From Chloroflexota bacterium (GTDB lineage: Bacteria; Chloroflexota; Anaerolineae; Aggregatilineales; Phototrophicaceae): a DNA stretch of 64,000 nt. The number at the start of each line of letters is the position of its first letter. Within the stretch, counting starts at the first letter, position 1. Location of the stretch: the NCBI GenBank assembly GCA_026707225.1, contig JAPOXG010000098.1, forward strand, positions 1-64,000, in the 5' to 3' direction. Positions 52,641-59,503 of the stretch are shown here, one piece after another. A program made the position numbers and the translations under genes. The notes beneath the pieces were generated by a model, which did not search any database, had not been told where the DNA came from, and saw only the letters and a list, made by a program, of their open reading frames with translations.

Positions 52641-53515
52641 CCCTTGATGCCGGAGACCATCATGCCCTCGATGAAGTAGCGCTGGAAGAAGACGAAGAGC
52701 AGAATAACGGGGATGGTCGCCATAGTGGAAACGGCCATGGCGACCGCCCACAAGGGCTCCCGGTCGAGCGACTGCGAGAAGTAGGTTAGCCCGACCGGCA
52801 AAGTGACCAGGTCCCGATCCTGTGCGATCACCAGGGGCCAAAGGAAACTGTTCCAACTGAAGAGGAAAGTGATGATGGCCAGGCTGGCGGCGGCGGGCTT
52901 CAGCATTGGCAAGGCGATACGCCGAAAAATGGAGAATTCGCTGGCGCCGTCGATGCGAGCGGCATCCAGCAATTCATCGGGGACGCTATAGGCAAACTGG
53001 CGCATCATGAATACACCGAAGGCGCTGATGAGCCCGGGCATGATGAGCCCCTGGTAGGAATTGTGCCAGCCCAATTGATGGACCAGCACAAACATGGGAA
53101 TCACCAGGATCTGGAAAGGCACCGTCATGATGCTCAGGATGAAGAGGAATAAAATGTTGCGCCCGGGGAAGCGAAACTTGGCGAAACCGTAACCGGCCAG
53201 CGCGCCGAAGAAAACCGTCGCGATGGTCTGGACAGCGGCGATGACCAGGCTGTTTATGTACCAGCGCTCGAGCCGCGTATTCTCGAAGGCGAACTCATAC
53301 TGCCGCAAGCCCTGAAACTCGTGTGGTATCCAGTGCATGGGAATGGCGAATATCTCGCCCTCGGACTTAAAACTGGAACTGACCATCAAGTAGACCGGGA
53401 AGAAGAAGAGCAGCGAGATCAACAGGCCGACCGAGATGAGGATCAGGTGTCGGATGCGCCGGCGCAGGCGCGCCTCGAATTCCCAATCGCTTTCGTATGG
53501 TTTAACAGACGCCAT
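52637..53515 (-). CDS. Carbohydrate ABC transporter permease, MalG/UgpE type
   Basis: A 292 aa inner-membrane permease with six helices. The EAA loop is LLDAARIDGASEFSIFRRIALPMLKP (about residues 185-210 of the product). Two starts are possible: ATG 53513-53515, 35 bases after the previous gene, or TTG 53552-53554, which overlaps the previous stop as TTGA and adds 13 residues. Neither has a clear ribosome site. It forms the channel with the MalF-type protein encoded upstream. The ATPase is not encoded here, as is common for sugar importers that share a MsiK-type ATPase. Confidence 0.9.
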   Translation of the reverse strand: MASVKPYESDWEFEARLRRRIRHLILISVGLLISLLFFFPVYLMVSSSFKSEGEIFAIPMHWIPHEFQGLRQYEFAFENTRLERWYINSLVIAAVQTIATVFFGALAGYGFAKFRFPGRNILFLFILSIMTVPFQILVIPMFVLVHQLGWHNSYQGLIMPGLISAFGVFMMRQFAYSVPDELLDAARIDGASEFSIFRRIALPMLKPAAASLAIITFLFSWNSFLWPLVIAQDRDLVTLPVGLTYFSQSLDREPLWAVAMAVSTMATIPVILLFVFFQRYFIEGMMVSGIKG

Positions 53516-53550
53516 GCTGTCGTCCGCACTCGGTGGCAATACCAGTCGAA

Positions 53551-54471
53551 TCAACTGAGAGAGAAATCATCGCTGCGTCCCAGGCGCAATTGGAACAAGG
53601 TGAAGATAAGAATAAAGGCGAAGAGCACGACGGAAATCGCGGCGGCGTCGCCCATGCGGAAGAATTGAAAGCCATATTTCCAGATGACGATGCCCAGCGT
53701 CGTGTTGACATCGAGGGGGCCGCCTTGAGACGGCGAAAGCACAAACTGAATGGAAAAGCCCTGAAAGGCGCGGATGGTGGAAATAGCAGCCACGAAGACG
53801 GCGGTGGGCTTCAGCAAAGGAAGCTCTACGCGCAGGAAGGATTGCAGGGCGTTGGCGCCGTCCACCCGCGCCGCGTCGCGCAATTCGGGCGGGATGGACG
53901 TCAAGCCGGAGAGCCAGATAATCATGTAGAAGGGCGCGATGTGCCAGTCATGCACGACGACAGACATGATTGGCGACAGCTGCAGATCGAAAAGCCATTT
54001 GATCGGCATCTGCCCCACTATTGGGCCGATCACGCTGGAAAGGATGCCAGACGGGTGCAGCAGCAGCTTCCATATCACCGAAACGACAACGACCGAAGGA
54101 AGCAGGGGCGTGAAGAAGAGCACTTTCATCAATTCGCGCCCGGGGAAACGCTGGAAAAAGAGTACTGCCATAGCCAGCGAGATGAACCAGACGGGCACGG
54201 TGCTGCCCAGTACAAAACCAATTGTCACATTCAGCGATTTTAGAAAGAGACGGTCGTTCAGCAGGTCCTGGTAATTCTGCAAGCCGACCCAGACCGGCGG
54301 TTTCAGCAACGTAAAATCCGTCAGGCTGAGGCCGAAGCCGATGACGATGGGATAGAGAAAGAAGATCGCGAAAAAGATGACGGCGGGAGCGACAAAAAGA
54401 AGCCCGTAGTATTGACGCTTCTGCACCAGACCCATCGTTCGCCGAGCGCCGAAAAGCCCTGAATTACGCAT
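53551..54471 (-). CDS. Carbohydrate ABC transporter permease, MalF/UgpA type
   Basis: A 306 aa permease: first helix YGLLFVAPAVIFFAIFFLYPIV, EAA loop ELRDAARVDGANALQSFLRVELPLLKP. ATG 54469-54471, preceded by GGTGA, is preferred over the TTG four codons upstream. Its first 40 codons and leader are repeated, in broken form, at 56088-56206 and 57812-57931, because the segment from within this gene to within the carbamoyltransferase gene has been duplicated twice. This is the one intact copy. Confidence 0.9.
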   Translation of the reverse strand: MRNSGLFGARRTMGLVQKRQYYGLLFVAPAVIFFAIFFLYPIVIGFGLSLTDFTLLKPPVWVGLQNYQDLLNDRLFLKSLNVTIGFVLGSTVPVWFISLAMAVLFFQRFPGRELMKVLFFTPLLPSVVVVSVIWKLLLHPSGILSSVIGPIVGQMPIKWLFDLQLSPIMSVVVHDWHIAPFYMIIWLSGLTSIPPELRDAARVDGANALQSFLRVELPLLKPTAVFVAAISTIRAFQGFSIQFVLSPSQGGPLDVNTTLGIVIWKYGFQFFRMGDAAAISVVLFAFILIFTLFQLRLGRSDDFSLS

Positions 54472-54502
54472 GTTCTTCACCAAGATGGTTTACGATACGC
54501 CA

Positions 54503-54530
54503 CCGCCCCGGCAGTCTTATGCCAGGGCGG
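54503..54530 (-). promoter_or_regulatory. Intercistronic mRNA hairpin between sugar-binding protein 1 and permease
   Basis: CCGCCCCGGCA (54503-54513) pairs with TGCCAGGGCGG (54520-54530), 11 bases with one mismatch and a six-base loop. It lies about 30 bases after the sugar-binding gene stop. No T-run follows on the minus strand, so it is more likely a 3' mRNA stabiliser or partial attenuator than a full terminator. Equivalent hairpins follow the other two copies. Confidence 0.6.
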
Positions 54531-54560
54531 GAGATTCATGATTCGACGGAAGCGGGAGAC

Positions 54561-55868
54561 TTAGAATTCGGTCTTAACCCGCTGCAGGATTGCGTTGACT
54601 TCTTCTTCGGCTTCCGCCAGCACGGTATCGATATCTTCGCCGGCGATGACGACGCGATCGCGCATGCGCATGATGGCCTCAATCACCTCGTTGTATCCGG
54701 CGAAACGCGGATGGAAGTAGCTGGACGTGATTTCGTCGAGGAAGACCGGCATGATCTCGTTGTTCTTGAATTCTTCGGTCTCCAGGTAGGCGGCTTTCGG
54801 CTGGAACAAGCCCCCTTCGTTGAGGTAGCGATCGGGCCGACTGGTCAGCCAGGCGATCAGCTTCCAAGCCGCGGCTTGTTTCGCCTCGGAAGAAGTGGCG
54901 TTGGCCATCAAGTTGAAGCCGTAGTTGGCGAAGCCGTTGGGGTTGACCGCGTCTTCCCAGCGCAACTGCGGATAGATGCCGTAGTTGGGCGCGAAGCTGT
55001 CTTCGGCTTCAAGCAGCGGCACCGCCCAATTGCCCATGGTGCACTCGGTCGCCATCCTCTCCGCGGAGCGGAAACCAGTGCGCGAGACGACATATTCGGG
55101 ACCGCCCAGGTTCCATTCGTTCGCCCAGTTGTTCCAGTATTCAAGCACGCGCTTCACCTCGGGCGTGTTGATGTCCGCGGTGTAGTTGACCTCGTCGAAC
55201 ATGTCGCCGCCGAGCTGCTGCACCATCGGGTTGAAGTGCAGCATCATGTAGACAGGCGCCGACCAATTGAAATCGAATCCGCGCCGGGTGATGACGCCGT
55301 TTTCATCGCGGATAGTCAACTTCTCGGCGACCTCGACCATGCCTTCAAAGGTGTAGGGGAAGTCCTCGGCCGGGTCCAGGCCGGCATCAGCCCAGGAGTC
55401 AAGGTTGACATAACAGGCGTAGGCGCTCATTTCAGTGGGAATGCCGTAGAGCGTGCCATCGTAGGTGGCGCCGGCGAGCATGCCCTCAGCCATGTCGCCG
55501 CTGCCGTAAAGGGCCTTTATATCATCAACGGACTCCAAGCCCCAGCCGGCTGGATCCACCGGAGCGAGGATACCCTGCAGGTAGAACTCCGCGCTGCGAC
55601 CCGTGGCCAGGTTGAAGAGGTCGGGGCCCGCGCCGGATGCCATCGCAGTATTCAGCGTGGCGAAAAAGTCCGCCGACGGTATCGTCTCGTACTCAACGGT
55701 GATGTGCGGATTGGCTTCCATGAAGGCGGCGATCATCTCTTCATCGAGGGCGACGCGCGGCAAATAAGCGTGTCCCCAGTAGGTAATCGTCACCGGTTCG
55801 TCCTGCGCCAGGGCAACGGGCGCAAGCAGACCTACAATCAAGAGAATGAGCAGTACTTTGACTTTCAT
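54561..55868 (-). CDS. Sugar ABC transporter substrate-binding protein, copy 1
   Basis: A 435 aa family 1 solute-binding protein. Signal peptide MKVKVLLILLIVGLLAPVALA|QDE, no lipobox cysteine. Mature features are ITYWGHAYLPRVALDEEMIAAF, SGAGPDLFNLATG, YDGTLYGIPTEM, and AAWKLIAWLTSRPDRYLNEGG near the C-terminus. GAGGG precedes ATG 55866-55868; the longer frame to 55937 is rejected. It is the copy nearest the intact permeases. It differs from copies 2 and 3 at several points in the probable ligand-binding cleft (FNLMANATSS instead of FYWMVNA). Confidence 0.92.
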   Translation of the reverse strand: MKVKVLLILLIVGLLAPVALAQDEPVTITYWGHAYLPRVALDEEMIAAFMEANPHITVEYETIPSADFFATLNTAMASGAGPDLFNLATGRSAEFYLQGILAPVDPAGWGLESVDDIKALYGSGDMAEGMLAGATYDGTLYGIPTEMSAYACYVNLDSWADAGLDPAEDFPYTFEGMVEVAEKLTIRDENGVITRRGFDFNWSAPVYMMLHFNPMVQQLGGDMFDEVNYTADINTPEVKRVLEYWNNWANEWNLGGPEYVVSRTGFRSAERMATECTMGNWAVPLLEAEDSFAPNYGIYPQLRWEDAVNPNGFANYGFNLMANATSSEAKQAAAWKLIAWLTSRPDRYLNEGGLFQPKAAYLETEEFKNNEIMPVFLDEITSSYFHPRFAGYNEVIEAIMRMRDRVVIAGEDIDTVLAEAEEEVNAILQRVKTEF

Positions 55869-55979
55869 GATCAGCCCTCTTTTTTTACCTATTTCGTTTG
55901 AAGGTCTATTCTCAAGCACTCTTGTAACACAAAACACATCAGCGGGTCAAGAGCAAACAAGGCGCCATTCGGCGGACGC

Positions 55980-56206
55980 TTAGGTGACTGAGTTCGGTTT
56001 CTCGCAGAAGCTGTCGCCTATGATGAGCAAATCCATGTGCGTGCGCAGGAAACAGTCGATGGCTTCTTCGGGCGAGCAGACGATGGGATAGAGAAAGAAT
56101 ATCAGGAAGAAGATGGTGGCTGGGTGACGAAAAGCAGCCCGTAGTATTGACGCCTCTGCACCAGACCCACCGTCCGCCAAGCGCTGAAAAGCCCTGTATT
56201 ACGCAT
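55980..56206 (-). pseudogene. Duplication scar 1: MalF-type N-terminus fused to carbamoyltransferase C-terminus
   Basis: Reading the minus strand from 56206, MRNTGLF...YYGLLFV matches the MalF-type protein start, then a small indel near 56130 shifts the frame. Past the junction at 56079-56087 the sequence encodes CSPEEAIDCFLRTHMDLLIIG and CEKPNSVT, the end of the carbamoyltransferase, ending in TAA at 55980-55982. An overlapping frame of 66 codons joins the hydrophobic segment to the carbamoyltransferase tail, but it has no family-like start. It is most likely an untranslated remnant. The 55869-56294 gap holds only this and a hairpin. Confidence 0.85.
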
Positions 56207-56235
56207 GTTCTTCGTCAAGATGGTTTACGATACGC

Positions 56236-56267
56236 CCCCGCCCCGGCAGTCTTGCGCCAGGACGGGG
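56236..56267 (-). promoter_or_regulatory. Intercistronic mRNA hairpin after sugar-binding protein 2
   Basis: CCCCGCCCCGGC (56236-56247) pairs with GCCAGGACGGGG (56256-56267), with two C-A mismatches. It occupies the same position relative to its sugar-binding gene as 54503-54530, with changed but still complementary lower-stem bases. Confidence 0.55.
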
Positions 56268-56294
56268 ATACATGATTCGTCGAAAGCGGGCGCC

Positions 56295-57599
56295 TTAGAA
56301 TTCGGTCTTGGCCCGCTGCAAAATGGCGTTGACTTCTTCCTCGGTCTCCGCCAGCACGGTATCGATGTCCTCGCCGGCGATGACGACGCGATCGCGCATG
56401 CGTATGAGGGCGTCAATCACCTCGCTGAAGCCGGCGAAACGCGGATGGAAGTAGTTGACCGCTATCTCGTCAAGGAAGACCTTCATGACCTCATTGTTCT
56501 TGAATTCTTCGCTCTCAATGTATTCGATTTTCGGCTGGAACAAGCCCCCTTCGTTGAGGTAGCGATCGGGCCGGCTGGACAGCCAGGCGATCAGCTTCCA
56601 AGCCGCGGCCTGTTTCGCCTCGGAAGAACTGGCGTTGACCATCCAGTAGAAGCCATAATTGGCGAAGCCGTTGGGGTTGACCGCGTCTTCCCAGCGCAAC
56701 TGCGGATAGAGGGCCCAGTTGGGTATAAAGCTCTCTGCGCGTTCAAGCAGCGGCACCGCCCAATTGCCCATTGAGCACTCCATGCCCATCCGCTCCTCGC
56801 TGCGGATACCAGTGCGCGAGGTGACATATTCGGGACCGCCCAGGTTCCATTCGTTGGCCCAGTTGTTCCAGTATTCAAGCACGCGTCGTACCTCGGGCGT
56901 GTTGATGTGGGCGACGTAGTTGACCTCGTCGATCATATCGCCGCCGAGCTGCTGCACCATCGGGTTGAAGTGCAGCATCATGAAGATAGCCGCCGACCAG
57001 TTGAAATCAAATCCGCGCCGGGTGATGACGCCGTTTTCATCGCGGATGGTCATCTTCTCGGCGACAGCGGGCAAGGCTTCATAGGTATAGGGGAAGTCTT
57101 CTGCCGGGTCGAGGCCCGCCTCGGCCCAGACGTCAAGGTTGAGATAACAGGCGTAGGCGCTCATTTCCGTGGGGATGCCATAGAGCGTGCCATCGTAGGT
57201 GGCGCCGGTGAGCATGCCCTCAGCCATGTCGCCGCTGCCGTAGAGCGCCCTCACTTCGTCAATGGTCCCAAAGCCCCAGGCGGTCGGGTCCACCGGAGCA
57301 AGCATGCCCTGGAGGTAGTACTCGACGTGATGAGACGTGGCCTGGTTGAACATGTCGGGTCCAGCGCCGGATGCCATCGCGGTATTCAGCGTTGCGTAGA
57401 AGTCCGACGGCACGGGATTGTACTCAACCGTGATATGCGGATTGGCCTCCATGAAGGCGGCGATCATTTCTTGATCGAGGGCGACGCGCGGCAGATAATT
57501 GTGACCCCAGGCTGTGATCGTCACCGGTTCGTCCTGCGCCTGCGCGAATGGCACAAGCAGGCCCACAATCAAGAGAATAAGCAGTACTTTGACTTTCAT
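56295..57599 (-). CDS. Sugar ABC transporter substrate-binding protein, copy 2
   Basis: 434 aa, colinear with copies 1 and 3. Signal peptide MKVKVLLILLIVGLLVPFAQA|QDE. It has ITAWGHNYLPRVALDQEM (like copy 3), a private segment DPTAWGFGTIDEVRALYG, and NWALYPQLRWEDAVNPNG. Good AAAGGA ribosome site before ATG 57597-57599. No permease gene follows it directly, only a broken 5' fragment, so it must share the permeases further downstream or supply another transporter. Sequence drift in surface and cleft positions suggests a different sugar range. Confidence 0.92.
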   Translation of the reverse strand: MKVKVLLILLIVGLLVPFAQAQDEPVTITAWGHNYLPRVALDQEMIAAFMEANPHITVEYNPVPSDFYATLNTAMASGAGPDMFNQATSHHVEYYLQGMLAPVDPTAWGFGTIDEVRALYGSGDMAEGMLTGATYDGTLYGIPTEMSAYACYLNLDVWAEAGLDPAEDFPYTYEALPAVAEKMTIRDENGVITRRGFDFNWSAAIFMMLHFNPMVQQLGGDMIDEVNYVAHINTPEVRRVLEYWNNWANEWNLGGPEYVTSRTGIRSEERMGMECSMGNWAVPLLERAESFIPNWALYPQLRWEDAVNPNGFANYGFYWMVNASSSEAKQAAAWKLIAWLSSRPDRYLNEGGLFQPKIEYIESEEFKNNEVMKVFLDEIAVNYFHPRFAGFSEVIDALIRMRDRVVIAGEDIDTVLAETEEEVNAILQRAKTEF

Positions 57600-57703
57600 G
57601 GTAAATCCTTTCTTTAATCTATTTCGTTTAAGGGTATTTTTCTCAAGAGCTAATCTAACACATCAGCGCGTAATCTGCAAACAACGCGCCATTCGGCGGA
57701 CAT

Positions 57704-57931
57704 TTAGGTGACTGAGCTCGGTTTCTCGCAGAAGCTGTCGCCTATGATGAGCAAATCCATGTGCGTGCGCAGGAAACAGTCGATGGCTTCTTCGGGCGAG
57801 CAGACGATGGGTTAGTGAAAGAATATCAGGAAGAAGATGGTGGCTGGGGCGACGAAAAGCAGCCCAGAGTATTGGCGCTTCTGCACCAGCCCCATGGCCC
57901 GCCAAGCGGTGGCTAGCCGACCAATACCCAT
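57704..57931 (-). pseudogene. Duplication scar 2: MalF-type N-terminus fused to carbamoyltransferase C-terminus
   Basis: From ATG 57929-57931 (AGAGGA upstream) the frame reads 39 residues like the MalF-type start (MGLVQKRQYSGLLFVAPATIFFLIFFH), then stops at TAA 57812-57814, just before the GACGATGGG junction. Beyond the junction lies the carbamoyltransferase tail (CSPEEAIDCFLRT) ending at 57704-57706. It has the same architecture as scar 1 but is inactivated by a different mutation. The short 39-residue frame could still be translated. The rest of the 57600-58094 gap contains only a hairpin. Confidence 0.85.
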
Positions 57932-57959
57932 ATTTTCCTCTTGGACGCTTCGCGTTAGA

Positions 57960-57992
57960 CCCCGGTCGCGACAGTCTTGGCCGAGACCGGGG
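57960..57992 (-). promoter_or_regulatory. Intercistronic mRNA hairpin after sugar-binding protein 3
   Basis: CCCCGGTC (57960-57967) pairs perfectly with GACCGGGG (57985-57992), with further inner pairs around ACAGTCTTG. The loop sequence AGTCTT is shared with the other two hairpins while the stem has changed on both sides. It is about 100 bases after the sugar-binding gene stop, farther than the other two. Confidence 0.6.
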
Positions 57993-58094
57993 ACGCAGGA
58001 TACGTTTCCAAATACCTGCCCGCTTAGCTCGTCGAATTACTAATCCAAGCGAGCGCTCGACGAGCGCGGGCAGGCTTCGGCACAATTGGGTGAC

Positions 58095-59399
58095 TTAGAA
58101 TTCGGTCTTAACCCGCTGCAGGATTGCGTTGACTTCCTCGTCGGTCTCCGCCAGCACGGTATCGATGTCTTCGCCGGCGATGACGACGCGATCGCGCATG
58201 CGCATGATGGCGTCAATCACCTCGTTGAACCCGGCGAAACGCGGGTGGAAGTAGCTGGACGCGATCTCGTCGAGGAAGACCGGCATGATCTCATTGTTCT
58301 TGAATTCTTCGCTCTCCAGGTAGGCGGCTTTCGGCTGGAACAAGCCGGCTTCGTTGAGGTAGCGATCGGGCCGGCTGGACAGCCAGGCGATCAGCTTCCA
58401 GGCGGCTGCCTGCTCCGCCTCGGAAGCGTTGGCGTTGACCATCCAGTAGAAGCCATAGTTGGCGAAGCCGTTGGGGTTAACCGCGTCTGCAAAGCGCAGC
58501 TGCGGATAGATGGCGTAGTTAGGCGCGAAGCTGTCTTCAGCTTCGAGGCCCGGCACGGCCCAATTGCCCATGGTGCATTCGGTCGCCATCCTCTCCTCGC
58601 CGCGGAAACCCGTGCGCGAGACGACGTATTCGGGACCGCCCAGGTTCCATTCGTTCGCCCAGTTGTTCCAGTATTCAAGCACGCGCTTCACCTCGGGCGT
58701 GTTGATGTCCGCGACGTAGTTGACCTCGTCGATCATTTCGCCGCCCAGCTGCTGCACCATCGGGACGAAGTGCAGCATCATGTAGATAGCCGCCGACCAA
58801 TTGAAGTCGAAACCGCGCCGGGTGATGACGCCGTTTTCATCGCGGATGGTCAGCTTCTCGGCGACCTCGACCATGCCTTCATAGGTGTAAGGGAAGTCCT
58901 CTGCCGGGTCCAGGCCCGCATCAGCCCAAGAGTCAATGTTGACATAACAGGCGTAGGCGCTCATTTCCGTGGGAATGCCGTAGAGCGTGCCATCGTAGGT
59001 GGCGCCGGCGAGCATGCCTTCAGCCATGTCGCCGCTACCGTAAAGGGCCATTATATCATCGATCGATTCCAGACCCCAGCCAGCCGGGTCAACCGGGTCA
59101 AGGATGCCCTGGAGGAAGAACTGGGCGCTGAAAGGCGTGAATTGGTTGAAGGCGGTGGGTCCAGCGCCGGATGCGAGCGCGGTGTTCAGCACGGCATAGT
59201 AGTCCGACGGCACGGGCTCGTACTCAACCGTGATATGCGGATTGGCCTCCATGAAGGCGGCGATCATTTCTTGGTCGAGTTCGACGCGCGGCAGGTGATT
59301 GTGACCCCAGGCGGTGATCGTCACCGGTTCGTCCTGCGTCCCCGCGAATGGCACAAGCAGACCAACTATCAATAAAACAAGCAAAACTCTGACTTTCAT
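58095..59399 (-). CDS. Sugar ABC transporter substrate-binding protein, copy 3
   Basis: A 434 aa family 1 solute-binding protein. Signal peptide MKVRVLLVLLIVGLLVPFAG, cleaved near QDE. It shares DPAGWGLESIDDI and VVSRTGFR with copy 1 but ITAWGHN and FYWMVNA with copy 2, a mosaic pattern. ATG 59397-59399 has AAAGGA upstream. It lies 104 bases after the intact carbamoyltransferase gene, which is the ancestral arrangement. Confidence 0.92.
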   Translation of the reverse strand: MKVRVLLVLLIVGLLVPFAGTQDEPVTITAWGHNHLPRVELDQEMIAAFMEANPHITVEYEPVPSDYYAVLNTALASGAGPTAFNQFTPFSAQFFLQGILDPVDPAGWGLESIDDIMALYGSGDMAEGMLAGATYDGTLYGIPTEMSAYACYVNIDSWADAGLDPAEDFPYTYEGMVEVAEKLTIRDENGVITRRGFDFNWSAAIYMMLHFVPMVQQLGGEMIDEVNYVADINTPEVKRVLEYWNNWANEWNLGGPEYVVSRTGFRGEERMATECTMGNWAVPGLEAEDSFAPNYAIYPQLRFADAVNPNGFANYGFYWMVNANASEAEQAAAWKLIAWLSSRPDRYLNEAGLFQPKAAYLESEEFKNNEIMPVFLDEIASSYFHPRFAGFNEVIDAIMRMRDRVVIAGEDIDTVLAETDEEVNAILQRVKTEF

Positions 59400-59503
59400 G
59401 ATCAGTCCTTTCATTAACCCATTTCGTCTGAGGGTGTCTTTCGCAAGGGCCAGTGTAAACCATCAAAGTGGATAAAGCAAACAAGGCGTCAGTAGGCGGA
59501 CGT

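Noticed and set aside
55980..56180. A 66-codon frame that could be called a small membrane protein
   Set aside because: It is the frameshifted permease start joined to the carbamoyltransferase tail at a duplication junction, with no ribosome site. Treated as a scar.
58086..59375. Long plus-strand open frames opposite the sugar-binding genes (also 54519-55901 and 56907-57617)
   Set aside because: They are mirror images of real genes in high-GC DNA, recur at each paralogue, and lack ribosome sites and any family motif. The opposite strand has signal peptides and clear domains.
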